This document shows positions 49,634-58,576 of a stretch of DNA of 64,000 nt, piece after piece. The stretch lies in NCBI RefSeq assembly GCF_025857195.1, contig NZ_CP109787.1, positions 1,987,501-2,051,500 of the forward strand, read 5' to 3'. The translations under genes and the position numbers were made by a program. A model generated the notes under the pieces. It was not told the DNA's origin. It made no database searches and was given only the letters and a program-made list of their open reading frames with translations. Source of the stretch: Leisingera thetidis (GTDB taxonomy: Bacteria; Pseudomonadota; Alphaproteobacteria; Rhodobacterales; Rhodobacteraceae). Position 1 is the first letter of the stretch, and each line of letters starts with the position of its first letter.

Positions 49634-49693
49634 CCGGCGCCGGGCCGCGGAAAAGGGGCGCCAACCGCCCCTTCCTCTTTTCAGAAATACTCA
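49634..49693. repeat. Repeat flanking cysK, copy 2
   Basis: CGGCGCCGG, GGAAAAGGGGCGCC-AACC-GCCCCTT and CCTCTTTTCAGAAATACTCA, in direct orientation with copy 1 at 48256. The small hairpin GGGGCG/CGCCCC within it could act on cysE transcripts, which end just after it. Confidence 0.55.
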
Positions 49694-49718
49694 TACTTCC
49701 CGGCGCGCACCGGGCGGC

Positions 49719-50537
49719 TCACTCGGTGCCGGAGCCGTTCGGAAACCGCTGGTCCATGCTGACCGAGGGCTGGTCGCAACCCGCCTCGCCGACGATCTTC
49801 GCGGGCACCCCGGCAACGGTCATGCACGGCGGCACCTCCGACAGCACCACCGAACCGGCGGCAATCCGGCTGCAATGGCCGACCTTGATGTTGCCCAGAA
49901 CCTTGGCGCCGGCCCCGATCAGCACGCCGTCGCCGATCTTGGGGTGGCGGTCCTGCTCTTCCTTGCCGGTGCCGCCCAGGGTCACCGAATGCAGCATCGA
50001 CACATTGTCGCCCACCACCGCGGTCTCGCCGATGACGATGGAATGGGCGTGGTCGATCATGATCCCCTTGCCGATGCGGGCGCCGGGATGGATGTCGATG
50101 CCGAAGATCTCCGAGGTGCGCATCTGGAAGAAATAGGCCAGGTCCTTCTGGCCCTGGTCCCACAGCCAATGGCTGACCCGGTAGGCCTGCACCGCCTGGA
50201 ACCCCTTGAAATAGAGGATCGGCTGCAGCAGCCGGTGGCTGGCCGGGTCGCGCTCGTTGATCGCCATCAGGTCGGCGCGCGCCGCCTCCAGCAGGCCCGG
50301 GCTGTCGGCATAGGCGTCATCGACGATTTCGCGCAGCACCATCATCGACATCTCGTTCGAGCAGAGCTTGGCGGCAATCCGGTAGGACAGCGCCTTCTCC
50401 AGCGTCTTGTGGTGCAGGATACAGGCGTGAATCAGCCCGCCCATCAGCGGCTGGGTGGCGACGGCCTCCTCAGCTTCGCGGGTGATACGGTCCCATACGG
50501 GATCCACCGGAGTAACGGCTTGCTGGGTTTTGGCCAT
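49719..50537 (-). CDS. cysE: Serine O-acetyltransferase
   Basis: 272 residues. Acetylates serine with acetyl-CoA, the step before CysK. An N-terminal helical domain (VWDRITREAEEAVATQPLMG, HHKTLEKALSYRIA) is followed by a left-handed beta-helix of hexapeptide repeats with FGIDIHPGARIGKGIMIDHAHSIVIGE in two parts, and MLHSVTLGGTGK. The C-terminus ends in a flexible tail (DQRFPNGSGTE) lacking the usual terminal Ile that plugs CysK, so complex formation with CysK is uncertain. GGGAGC lies eight bases before the ATG. Confidence 0.95.
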   Translation of the reverse strand: MAKTQQAVTPVDPVWDRITREAEEAVATQPLMGGLIHACILHHKTLEKALSYRIAAKLCSNEMSMMVLREIVDDAYADSPGLLEAARADLMAINERDPASHRLLQPILYFKGFQAVQAYRVSHWLWDQGQKDLAYFFQMRTSEIFGIDIHPGARIGKGIMIDHAHSIVIGETAVVGDNVSMLHSVTLGGTGKEEQDRHPKIGDGVLIGAGAKVLGNIKVGHCSRIAAGSVVLSEVPPCMTVAGVPAKIVGEAGCDQPSVSMDQRFPNGSGTE

Positions 50538-50639
50538 GAATCTGCTCCCTTTCTCCGCTCAGACTACCCATCTAAGGGTCTTTTCGGCAAACGCAAACCC
50601 TTGATGGGGGATATTTCCGGATTGAATGAGTCGGATCCG

Positions 50640-50712
50640 CGCGCGCCGCGCCGCAGGCCTGCGGCGCCATGCCCAACGGCGGGCCCTGCAGGTATCCTGC
50701 GGGGTCAGCGGG
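50640..50712. repeat. Interspersed GC-rich repeat, copy B
   Basis: GCGCCGCGCCGC...GCGGCGCC hairpin, ATGCCCAACGG, a second hairpin (CCCTGCAGG/CCTGCGGGG) and GCGGGCGGGAGCC, parallel to copy A at 24548-24622. The last block overlaps the 3' end of the minus-strand gene at 50705 and encodes its low-complexity tail. Confidence 0.6.
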
Positions 50713-51013
50713 CGGGAGCCGCCCCGCCGCCGCCGAGCGCCGCCGCCAGCTCGCGCAGCGCCAGCCGGGTGCAGCGCAGATATTCCGGATCATCCAGAAA
50801 CACTTCATCCGCCAGCGGAAACCGGCGGGCCGCCGCACTCAGCGAGCCGTCGCCCCAGCGCGGATGCAGCCGCCGGCACAGCTCGGTATGCGCCGCGGCC
50901 TCCGCCGCACCGCCCAGGATCCGGCGGCACAGCCGCGGCCGGTCCCCGTCGCTTGCCGCCAGCAGCGCCCGCGCCAGCGCGGCAACATCGCCGGGCAGCA
51001 CCGGCCGCCTCAT
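50705..51013 (-). CDS. Uncharacterised helical protein at the end of the GTA cluster
   Basis: 102 residues, start overlapping the gp15 stop by four bases (ATGA), so co-translated with the GTA tail genes. All-helical and Leu/Ala/Arg rich (VAALARALLAASDGDRPRLC, AHTELCRRLHPRWGDGSL), with a conserved-looking DDPEYLRCTRLALRELAAAL end and a Gly/Ala tail encoded by a repeat. No signal or membrane span. No family known with confidence. It could be host or GTA; coupling favours expression with the cluster. Confidence 0.75.
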   Translation of the reverse strand: MRRPVLPGDVAALARALLAASDGDRPRLCRRILGGAAEAAAHTELCRRLHPRWGDGSLSAAARRFPLADEVFLDDPEYLRCTRLALRELAAALGGGGAAPAR

Positions 51014-54000
51014 GCCAGCTCTGCCTGCGCCGCAGGCCCGGCGCCGAACCGGGCCGACAGCTGCGCCACTTCCAGCACATCGCCCGCCTGCACCCCGTCC
51101 GCCGCTTGCGCTGCCGCCGGATAGGTCCAGCCCGGCGCGGCGGAGGTCTCCTCCCGCAGGACAGTGCCGCCGCGCATCACCCGGATGCGGTAGGCCTCCA
51201 GCTCTTCGCCGAGCGGCACTTCGGGCAGCTCCCAGCTGTCGCCCTCAACCCGGGTGCGGCGGATCCAGGCCGCCGCCAGATCGCTCCCCAGCGCCCCGCT
51301 GAGCCGCAGATGCACCGGCGCATAAGGCCTGAGGCCATTGCCGTCGAAACTTTCCTGCAGATGCACATAAGACGGATCCTCCAGCGCCCGCCGTGCCGGC
51401 CCGATCCGGTAATGCCGCGCCCGCCGCCGCTGCTCCGGCGCCAGCTCCATCTGCACCGGCGTGCCGTCCAGCAGCACCACAAACGCCCCCGCGGGCCAGA
51501 CCTGCGGCATCAGCGCATCGGTCCCCTGCTGGCCGCGCAGCCGCCCCCGCAAAAGATAGGTCCGCGGCGCGATCAGCTCCGCCTCGCGGAACTGGAACAG
51601 CTCCCAGTTTCCGGGCGTGCCATCGCCGATCGCCGCGGCATTGGCCCCGTTCAGCACCGCCTCCGCTCTGCGGCTTTCCAGGGCGCCAAAGATCAGCCTG
51701 ACCTGCAGATCCGCCCCCAGGTCCCAGCGCCCGGCCCCGGCGGCAAACAGCGGCGATTCCGTTATCCCGATCACCTGCCGCGCCGCAATCACCTGTTCCA
51801 GCGCATAGTTTTCATCTTCGCCGGATCCGTAGACCGCCACGCTGCCGGGCCAGGCCGCGGCGGTGACCGCCAGATGCGGCGCGTGCGGCAGCTCATCGCC
51901 GCGCATCAGCGGCAGGTCCATGAACAGCGGCAGCACCGGCCCGGGGGCGGCAAAGGCATTGACCCCCGGCAGCTCCTCTGCCACCGCCGCCAGGTCATAG
52001 ACGCCGGGCTCGATCCGCACCGCCTCCACCAGCTGCGCCTCGGCCTGCTCCACCCGGTCGATGCGGTAGAGCTGACTGCCGCCTTCCAGCGGCAGCGACA
52101 CCACATCGCCGGCCCCGAGGTGCAGCATCGAGGGCGGCAGCTGGAACCGCGCAGTATCGCGCGAAATCCGCGCTTCGGCCAGCCAGCGGCTGACGGTCTG
52201 GCGCGCCTCGGCCCGGGTCAGCGCCAGCGGCAGCTCGTTCTGGCTGACGCTGTGGGTGGCTTCATCCGGCAGCACCGCCTCGACCGATCCGGCAGCATGA
52301 TCGCCGCCCCATTCGGTGAACCGCAGCCGCACCCGGCCCGCCAGCTCCGCCCCGCTGGCGCGGGCAAGCTCGGTGGTGCCGCCCAGCTCGTCGCTGTCGG
52401 CCAGATGCTCCAGCGCCAGCGCCTCGGCGCCGGTGCCTCTGCGCATCCGGAACTGCAGCACCCCGTCGCGCTCGATCGCGTCGAACCCGTGCCGCAGCAT
52501 CAGCGGCTGCAGCACCGCGCGCGCGCCGCTCACATCCGGGTTCACATAGCCATGCACCACGCCATAAAGCTGCGAGACATCAAACGCCTGCAGCCCCGCC
52601 CGGCGGCACACCTCCGCCACCACCGAGGCCAGGGTGCGCTGGCCGGCGCGCCCGTTCAGCCAATGGCCGCGCAGGTAGTTGCCGCCGTCGTTCCAGATCT
52701 CCACCCGGCTCGGAAACGCCGGAAACGGCCGCGCGTCCCAGGCCCAGACATAGGCGTTGGCCATATCCAGCATCGGCCCGCCGTATTCCTCGGAGATGGG
52801 ATTTCTGCCTGCCTCGCCCCAATAGCCCAGCACCGCCCGCAGATAGTGGATCTGCATCAGATCGTCGCGCAGGCCGTTGGAATATTTCGGCAATTTCGAT
52901 TCAGAGCTTTTCGGGTCCAGGAACTTGTTGGGCTGATTGGCGCCCTTGTCGATGGCGGCACAGCCCAGTTCGGTGAACCAGACGGGTTTGCTTTGCGGCA
53001 CCCAGTCCGTCGGCGCCGCCTGCCGCACCCCGCCGATCCGCTCGTGATGCTCGTTCAGCCACCAGCTGCGGATGTCCTTGTAGCGCCAGATCCAGGGTTC
53101 ATCATGGGCGCCATCGGTGATCGGGGTGCGGATCTGCGCCGCCTCGGCTTCGGGCGAGTGGTAATACCAGTCATAGCCCTCGCCGCCCTCGACATTGCCG
53201 CGCAGGTAATCGGGGTCATAGATCGCGGGCACGCCGGATTGCGCATCCAGATGATCTTCGCCCTCGCGCCAGTCGCTGAGCGGCATGTAATTGTCGATGC
53301 CGATGAAATCGATATTCGCATCCGCCCACAACGGGTCGAGGTGGAAATAGCGGTCGCCCTCGGGCGACTGATAGCCCCAGTATTCCGACCAGTCGGCGGC
53401 ATAGCCGATCCGGGTCTCCGGCCCCAGCAGCGCGCGCGCCTCGGCGGCCAGGCCCCGCAAGGCCTCCACCGCCGGAAAGCCCGCGGCGCCGCGGATCTGG
53501 GTCAGCGCCCGCATTTCCGAACTGATGCAGAACGCCGCCACCCCGCCCGCCGCCGCGCACAGCGCGGCATTGTGCAGGATAAAGCGGCTGAGGCTCCACT
53601 CGTCCGGCCCGCTGTAGGCAACAGTACCGTCGCCGACGGTGAAATCCGCCGCCGTGACGGTGCCAATGAACGCCGCCACCTCGGCCTCCGCCGCCGCCGT
53701 GCCATCGGGAGATCCGGGCCGGCCGGGCGCTGCCGACAGGGTGATCCGCCCCCGCCAGGGCAGATGCGGCTGGCTGGCGCCGCCGGTCCAGGGATCAGGC
53801 AATGCGTTGCCCTCGGGCTGGTCCATCAGGATGAAGGGGTAGAACATCACCCTGAGGCCCCGCGCCTGCATCTCGCGGATCGACTGGATCACCGAGGCAT
53901 CGGCCGGCGTGCCGCCATACAGCGGCGTGCCATCCTGCATCAGCACTCGTTCCGCCGAGGCGCGGGTCACTCCGCTGACCGTCCAGACCATGTTTCCCTC

Positions 54001-54924
54001 GGCATCGGTGTGCTCCGCCTTGGGTTTCAGGGTGCATTCGCCGCAGCGCAGATCACCGCCGAACCAGGACACGATCAACGAGGCGGCACCGCAGGCGGGC
54101 AGCTCCGCCTCCAGCGCGTTCAGAGAGGTCTTGAGGTCGGACAGCCCCGAGGGCGTATGCTCATTGGCCGGTTTGGCGTCCCCCGGCCCGCCGGTATACT
54201 GCACCGTGTCGGCGGCCAGCGCGTATTCGCCGGTGCCCGGCATCAGCGCCACCCCCTGCACCAGCTGGCCCAGATCCTGCGCATGGGTGCTGCTGTCCGG
54301 CTGCTCGGGCCGCAGCACATCGAAGGAGAACTGCGGCACCCGGTTGCCGAACCGGGACAGGTCCAGGTTCTCCATCACCACATAGGCGGTGCCGCGGTAG
54401 GCAGGCACCTGGCCCGCGCCCTCGATCGCCTCCATCACCGGATCGGGCAGCTGGCCGGCGGTGCCGCGGTACACGGTCATGTTCAGATCCTTGGGCGCCA
54501 CTTCCCCGCCATCGGCCCAGACCCGGGAGACACCGGCAATCTCGCCCTCGCACAGCGCGATGGCCAGCGAGACCGAGTAGCTGTAGCTGGTCACCTGCGG
54601 CTGGCTGGGCCGGCCCTTGCCGCCGCCGCCGCTGGCGGCCGCCGTTTCCAGAAACCGCGAGGTCCAGATCACCTGCCCGCCCAGCCGCATCCGGCCATAG
54701 AGCTGCGCCACCGGCGTGCCCTCGCTGGCCTGGGTCAGGCGGAAGCGGTCGACCTTGCCGGTCTCCACCGGATCGGCACCGCTGCCGAGCAGCCGTTCGT
54801 CGATCACCCGGCCCAGGGTGGCGCCCACCGCCCGGCCGATCACCGCCGAGGACAGCCCCGCCACGGTGCCTCCGATCGTGCCGCCAATGGCCGCGCCTGC
54901 GGCAGAGAGAAGAATGGTTGCCAT
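51010..54924 (-). CDS. GTA host-specificity/tail-tip protein gp15 (megatron)
   Basis: 1304 residues, equivalent to RcGTA g15. Gly/Ala-rich helical start (ILLSAAGAAIGGTIGGTVAG), a tail domain, a TIM-barrel glycosidase-like domain at about 430-735 (GYAADWSEYWGYQSPEGD, FIGIDNYMPLSDWREGEDHL, PVWFTELGCAAIDKGANQPN) and a phage-tail module at about 745-960 (GLQAFDVSQLYGVVHGYVN, VLQFRMRRGTG), then beta-rich C-terminal domains. It forms the baseplate hub and tip that contacts the recipient cell. Starts one base overlapping the gp14 stop (TGATG), with AAGGAG before it. Confidence 0.95.
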   Translation of the reverse strand: MATILLSAAGAAIGGTIGGTVAGLSSAVIGRAVGATLGRVIDERLLGSGADPVETGKVDRFRLTQASEGTPVAQLYGRMRLGGQVIWTSRFLETAAASGGGGKGRPSQPQVTSYSYSVSLAIALCEGEIAGVSRVWADGGEVAPKDLNMTVYRGTAGQLPDPVMEAIEGAGQVPAYRGTAYVVMENLDLSRFGNRVPQFSFDVLRPEQPDSSTHAQDLGQLVQGVALMPGTGEYALAADTVQYTGGPGDAKPANEHTPSGLSDLKTSLNALEAELPACGAASLIVSWFGGDLRCGECTLKPKAEHTDAEGNMVWTVSGVTRASAERVLMQDGTPLYGGTPADASVIQSIREMQARGLRVMFYPFILMDQPEGNALPDPWTGGASQPHLPWRGRITLSAAPGRPGSPDGTAAAEAEVAAFIGTVTAADFTVGDGTVAYSGPDEWSLSRFILHNAALCAAAGGVAAFCISSEMRALTQIRGAAGFPAVEALRGLAAEARALLGPETRIGYAADWSEYWGYQSPEGDRYFHLDPLWADANIDFIGIDNYMPLSDWREGEDHLDAQSGVPAIYDPDYLRGNVEGGEGYDWYYHSPEAEAAQIRTPITDGAHDEPWIWRYKDIRSWWLNEHHERIGGVRQAAPTDWVPQSKPVWFTELGCAAIDKGANQPNKFLDPKSSESKLPKYSNGLRDDLMQIHYLRAVLGYWGEAGRNPISEEYGGPMLDMANAYVWAWDARPFPAFPSRVEIWNDGGNYLRGHWLNGRAGQRTLASVVAEVCRRAGLQAFDVSQLYGVVHGYVNPDVSGARAVLQPLMLRHGFDAIERDGVLQFRMRRGTGAEALALEHLADSDELGGTTELARASGAELAGRVRLRFTEWGGDHAAGSVEAVLPDEATHSVSQNELPLALTRAEARQTVSRWLAEARISRDTARFQLPPSMLHLGAGDVVSLPLEGGSQLYRIDRVEQAEAQLVEAVRIEPGVYDLAAVAEELPGVNAFAAPGPVLPLFMDLPLMRGDELPHAPHLAVTAAAWPGSVAVYGSGEDENYALEQVIAARQVIGITESPLFAAGAGRWDLGADLQVRLIFGALESRRAEAVLNGANAAAIGDGTPGNWELFQFREAELIAPRTYLLRGRLRGQQGTDALMPQVWPAGAFVVLLDGTPVQMELAPEQRRRARHYRIGPARRALEDPSYVHLQESFDGNGLRPYAPVHLRLSGALGSDLAAAWIRRTRVEGDSWELPEVPLGEELEAYRIRVMRGGTVLREETSAAPGWTYPAAAQAADGVQAGDVLEVAQLSARFGAGPAAQAELA

Positions 54925-55397
54925 CAGATCAGCTCCTTCGGGAATTGAAACCGCGCCACGATGCGGCGCTGCCAGGGCGGGCTCAGCGGGCTTTCGACAA
55001 CCCCGTGGCCCGCATAGGCGTGGATGAAGGCGGGGCCTGCTCTCAGAACGTCCCGCCCGGCAGCCTTTGGGGCGTGTCCGCCCACCGCCGACTGCACCCC
55101 CAGATGCTTGGCCACCGATCCCTCCCGCATCCGGAACAGGATCACATCGCCCGGTGCGGCATCGCGCAGAGGCTTCGCCGCCAGATGCCGCGCCGCCGCC
55201 TGCCACAGCGCCTCGGCGCCCTGCGGCTCCGACCAGTCCATCGTATAGGCGGGCGGCGCCTCGGGCTCGGCCCCGCACAGCTCGCGCCACAGGCCGCGGA
55301 TCAGGCCCAGGCAATCGCAGCCCGCGCCCCGGCGCGAGGCCTGATGCACATAGGGCGTGCCGATCCAGCCCCGCGCCGCTGCCACCACCCGGCTCAC
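54924..55397 (-). CDS. GTA cell-wall peptidase gp14 (NlpC/P60)
   Basis: 157 residues, GTG start overlapping the gp13 stop (GTGA). NlpC/P60 fold with WIGTPYVHQASRRGAGCDCLGLIRGLW, catalytic Cys29 in the DCLG motif, GDVILFRMREG, HLGV and the His of FIHAYAGHGVVESPL. Sits in the tail and is thought to open peptidoglycan of the recipient during DNA entry. RcGTA g14 homologue by motif and place. Confidence 0.94.
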   Translation of the reverse strand: MSRVVAAARGWIGTPYVHQASRRGAGCDCLGLIRGLWRELCGAEPEAPPAYTMDWSEPQGAEALWQAAARHLAAKPLRDAAPGDVILFRMREGSVAKHLGVQSAVGGHAPKAAGRDVLRAGPAFIHAYAGHGVVESPLSPPWQRRIVARFQFPKELI

Positions 55398-56281
55398 CGC
55401 CTGCTGCCTCCGGTGTTCATGCCCGACTGGCGCGGCACCGCCATCACCCAGTCTTCGCCCGGAATGTCGGGAAATCCCTGAAAATTCAGCAGGTTGTTGA
55501 ATTTCAGCCGGCAGGTTTCCATGCGCTTGTCGCAGCCGGCCTCCAGCCGGACCATATCCCCCGGCGCCACCGGCGCCCGGACCGGCTCCCACAGCGTGAT
55601 CCTGCGGCCCCCGGCATGGCTCTGATCGGCCTTGACCGCCGCCCACAGCCCTTCCGCGGCGCCGCTCAGCACCGTCAGCCGCCCGCCGGTGAACCAGTCC
55701 GGCTCAAACCCCGGCAGGGCGTCCCAGCGGAAAGCCTCGTTGCGCTCCACCGCCGCGGCGGCCAGCTCCGCCGCATAGCCCGGCGTCTCCAGATCGAACC
55801 GGCAGGCGGCATCGCCCAGCACCGCGGTGCAGGGTTTCTGATAGATCCGCCCCACCGGCTGGTTCAGCGCCTCGGTCAGGCCGCGCAGCTCTGCCTCAAA
55901 GGCACCGCCGGCCCGGCGGATCTCGCCCACCGAGCCGCGGAACTGCAGCCAGCGCATCGACACATCCTGCCAGTTGACCAGCCAGCAGCGCACCTCGGCG
56001 CCGTCGAAGCGGCCCGCCTCGATATCCTCCTCGCGCACCGCGGCATCGCTCAGCACCCCAAGCGCCTCGGTGTTGTCGACCGACAGGCCGGTGGCCTGGC
56101 TCACCGCCCGGGCGGTCAGGCCGCTGCCGGGCTGAAAGTCCAGCCCGTCAAAGCTCAGGACGCAATCGTGATCGGTGAACCCCAGCACCGCGCCGTCGCG
56201 CCGTGCCAGCGCCCAGGCCCGGCACAGGGTGGTGATGCCGCTTTGCACATGGGTGCGGAACTCTGCGCCTGGCCCGCTCAT
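55394..56281 (-). CDS. GTA baseplate hub protein gp13 (DUF2163)
   Basis: 295 residues. DUF2163 and its C-terminal domain: THVQSGITTLCRAWALARRD, LGFTDHDCVLSFDGLDF, and the Cys-rich PCTAVLGDAACRFDLETPGY and GCDKRMETCRLKFNNLLNFQGFP-type end. Three Cys in that last region match the iron-sulfur-binding hub proteins of the RcGTA baseplate. ATGA overlap with gp12. Confidence 0.95.
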   Translation of the reverse strand: MSGPGAEFRTHVQSGITTLCRAWALARRDGAVLGFTDHDCVLSFDGLDFQPGSGLTARAVSQATGLSVDNTEALGVLSDAAVREEDIEAGRFDGAEVRCWLVNWQDVSMRWLQFRGSVGEIRRAGGAFEAELRGLTEALNQPVGRIYQKPCTAVLGDAACRFDLETPGYAAELAAAAVERNEAFRWDALPGFEPDWFTGGRLTVLSGAAEGLWAAVKADQSHAGGRRITLWEPVRAPVAPGDMVRLEAGCDKRMETCRLKFNNLLNFQGFPDIPGEDWVMAVPRQSGMNTGGSRR

Positions 56282-56910
56282 ACCCGCACCTCCACCACCG
56301 GCACCGCAGGCGCCTCGCCGGCCTGGAAGGAGGCGACGCTGGTCTGGATGCCGCCGGTATCGAAGCGCACCGGCACGTCGAATTCGAACCCGGCCCGGAT
56401 GCTGAGGCCCCGTTCCGGCGGATGCGCCAGGGTGATCAGGCCGGTGGCGGGGTCGAGGTCATAGTCGATGCTCTCGCGCAGCTCATCCTGATCGATCCCG
56501 ACCCGGACCGTGCCCGCCACCGGCTTGGTGATCGGGCGCTGATAGGTGAATTGACCGGAGCGGTAGGTTTTGGCCAGCTGGAACGTCACCGTGCTGCCGT
56601 CGCCCTCTGCAATCACCTGGTCGCGGAAATCAGCCTCGGCGCTGGCGCGGGCGGATTTGTAATCGCTCCAGTCCTTCCAGCGGAAGCCGTAAAGCTGCCC
56701 CTGGCGGGCTTCGAAAAAGGCGATCAGCACCTCGATGTCCTCCAGCGAGCGCAAGCCGAGCCCGGCGTCATAGCGGCGCCGGGAATGCGCCCAGGGGGTG
56801 TTGCGCTCCTCGAACCCATTGGCCAGCGTCACCACATCGGTGCGCCGCTCCGGGCCGCCGACAGAGCCGAAGCTGAGCGAGGCGGGAAAGCGGACTTCGT
56901 GGAAATTCAT
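56278..56910 (-). CDS. GTA distal tail protein gp12 (DUF2460)
   Basis: 210 residues. DUF2460 family: FHEVRFPASLSFGSVGGPER, RTDVVTLANGFEERNTPWAH, SRRRYDAGLGLRSLEDIEVL and FEARQGQLYGFRWKDWSDYK are all family hallmarks. It forms the ring that joins tail tube and baseplate. Four-base overlap with gp13. Confidence 0.96.
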   Translation of the reverse strand: MNFHEVRFPASLSFGSVGGPERRTDVVTLANGFEERNTPWAHSRRRYDAGLGLRSLEDIEVLIAFFEARQGQLYGFRWKDWSDYKSARASAEADFRDQVIAEGDGSTVTFQLAKTYRSGQFTYQRPITKPVAGTVRVGIDQDELRESIDYDLDPATGLITLAHPPERGLSIRAGFEFDVPVRFDTGGIQTSVASFQAGEAPAVPVVEVRV

Positions 56911-56927
56911 GGTGTTACCCTCCGTCT

Positions 56928-57587
56928 TTAACGGTTGCGCCCGCCGCGCGACAGGGCACGCGACAGCTGCGCGGCGATCTGGCTGCGGCTGCGTTCAAAG
57001 CCTTTGACGTCGGGGGTGGAGACATTCATCACCACATGGACCCCGCCGCCGCCCTGGCTGCGCACCCCCAGCGAGCCATCGGCGCCGCGGGCCAGCGGCA
57101 GGATCGCCTCCGGCCCGGCTTCGCCCATCAGCCCGGTGGCGCCGCGCATCGGAAAACTGACCGGCCCGGTGACGATGCCGCCCTTGGCAAAGGGCATCAC
57201 CTTGCCCTGGCTGAAGGCGGCGCCATCGGCAAAGGGCAGGATGTTCCCGATCAGGGCGGTCAGCCCGTCGGTCAGCATGCCGCCGACATGGTTGGTCACC
57301 GGCTTCATCGCGGCGTTGTAGGTGGTGCGGACCATGCTGCGGGCCAGCGTGTCCATCGACTCCGACAGGCTGTCTCCATCAAAGACCAGCCCGTCAAAAG
57401 CACGCCGCAAGCCTTTGGAAAGACTGCGGTCCAGGATCTGCGCATCACGCCCGGTTTCCGAGAATCCCTGTTTCACCCGGCCCAGCACCTCGGCAAAGGC
57501 TGCGGCCATGTCCGAGGCGCCGTCCAGCGCCTCTCCCAGCGCCTCGCCCTGCAGTTCCAGTTCTGCCATCGATGATGTGTCAGCCAT
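56928..57587 (-). CDS. GTA tail tape measure protein gp11
   Basis: 219 residues, short for a tape measure protein, in keeping with the short GTA tail. Helical N-terminal half, a hydrophobic middle (VGGMLTDGLTALIGNILPFA), then the conserved FAKGGIVTGPVSFPMRGATG and GLMGEAGPEAILPLARG segments and a VHVVMNVSTPDVKGFERSRS end. Overlaps the stop of the small upstream chaperone gene by eight bases. Confidence 0.93.
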   Translation of the reverse strand: MADTSSMAELELQGEALGEALDGASDMAAAFAEVLGRVKQGFSETGRDAQILDRSLSKGLRRAFDGLVFDGDSLSESMDTLARSMVRTTYNAAMKPVTNHVGGMLTDGLTALIGNILPFADGAAFSQGKVMPFAKGGIVTGPVSFPMRGATGLMGEAGPEAILPLARGADGSLGVRSQGGGGVHVVMNVSTPDVKGFERSRSQIAAQLSRALSRGGRNR

Positions 57588-57795
57588 CCGTCGTCTCCTT
57601 GTCCTGTGGCGGCAGCAGGTCCGGGAAGTCCTGCATCAGCGCGGTGAGGCGGTCGCGTCCCAAGGGCTGCGGCGCCGCCGCCCCGCCCAGCATCAGCCGC
57701 AGCTCTGCCGGGGTCAGCTGCCAGAAGTCGCGCGGCAGCAGTTTCAGCCCGGCCATCCCGGCGCGCATCAGCGCGGGCCAGTCGAGCGCGCTCAT
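57580..57795 (-). CDS. GTA tail assembly chaperone-like gp10.1
   Basis: 71 residues. LDWPALMRAGMAGLKLLPRD, then FWQLTPAELRLMLGG and a short tail. The W.LTP.E...ML pattern fits the small rcc01693.1-type proteins that sit before the tape measure gene in GTA clusters. ATGA overlap with gp10 and eight-base overlap with gp11 suggest coupled translation of the chaperone with its client. Confidence 0.88.
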   Translation of the reverse strand: MSALDWPALMRAGMAGLKLLPRDFWQLTPAELRLMLGGAAAPQPLGRDRLTALMQDFPDLLPPQDKETTDG

Positions 57796-58112
57796 GGGGC
57801 GTCCGGCACGGAGAAGCTGCGCAGCAGCAGCTCTGCCGCCACCTTTGCCGCCTGCAGCGGGCCGCCGGCGATGCTGGCCGCGGCCAGCTCCTCGCGGCTC
57901 AGGTCATGCCCGCCGCCCTGCAGGCCCGCGGCCAGCAGCGCCAGCACGTCGCGGGCGGAAAACCGGCCCTGTTCGAACCGCTGCACCAGCTCCACCAGCG
58001 TGCCTTCCTCCAGCGCGGCCTCCAGCCCCGCCAGCGCGCCAAGCGTCAGCTTCAGCGTGTAAGGCGTTCCATTCACGAGCAATTCCGCCTCGCCTGCGTG
58101 CGGGTTCACCAT
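57792..58112 (-). CDS. GTA tail assembly chaperone gp10
   Basis: 106 residues of the gene transfer agent family (Phage_TAC_11 type): NPHAGEAELLVNGTPYTLKL, LTLGALAGLEAALEEGTLVE and LRSFSVPDAP end. Analogous to the gpG/gpGT chaperones of phages, here split into two genes with ATGA overlap instead of a frameshift. Three bases after gp9's stop region. Confidence 0.92.
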   Translation of the reverse strand: MVNPHAGEAELLVNGTPYTLKLTLGALAGLEAALEEGTLVELVQRFEQGRFSARDVLALLAAGLQGGGHDLSREELAAASIAGGPLQAAKVAAELLLRSFSVPDAP

Positions 58113-58115
58113 CGT

Positions 58116-58529
58116 TCAGACCGCCGTGAAGCTGAGCGCGCCGGCGCTGGCCAGCGACAGCTCATAGGTGGCCTCGCCATTGTGGCTGCCGGCGTATTCC
58201 AGCGCCGTCACCTGGAACGGCCCCTGGACGATGCCGAAATCGGGGATGATCACCTGAAACTCCGGCATCAGCCCTTCAAAGAACAATTGCCGGGCGCGTT
58301 CGTCCGTCGCCTCGTCGCGGAAGATGCCGGAGCCGGAAATACTGGCCGAGCGCACCCCGGCGCCGGACAGCAGCTCGCGCCAGCCGCCCTGGCTTTCGAG
58401 GCTGGTCACATCGACGCTTTCGGCGTTGAAGCTGATCCGCGTGGCGCGCAGCCCTGCGATGGTTTCGAACAGGCCGGCGCCGTTCATGTCCACTTTGACC
58501 AAAAGGTCCTTTCCGTTCTGAACTGTCAT
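58116..58529 (-). CDS. GTA major tail protein gp9
   Basis: 137 residues. Major tail-tube family: NGKDLLVKVDMNGAGLFETI, GLRATRISFNAESVDVTSLE, GWRELLSGAGVRSASISGSG, and LEYAGSHNGEATYELSLASAG. Forms the tail tube rings. Preceded by a 47-base gap after gp8, one of the few non-overlapping joints in the cluster, with AGGGAG before the ATG, in line with high expression. Confidence 0.95.
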   Translation of the reverse strand: MTVQNGKDLLVKVDMNGAGLFETIAGLRATRISFNAESVDVTSLESQGGWRELLSGAGVRSASISGSGIFRDEATDERARQLFFEGLMPEFQVIIPDFGIVQGPFQVTALEYAGSHNGEATYELSLASAGALSFTAV

Positions 58530-58576
58530 GGGGTTTTCTCCCTGCTTTTCAATGGGATTGAAGAGTGTCCTGCGGC

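Noticed and set aside
50626..54948. 1440-residue plus-strand frame
   Set aside because: Antisense to the GTA gp15 gene; its composition is that of a reverse-complement artefact.
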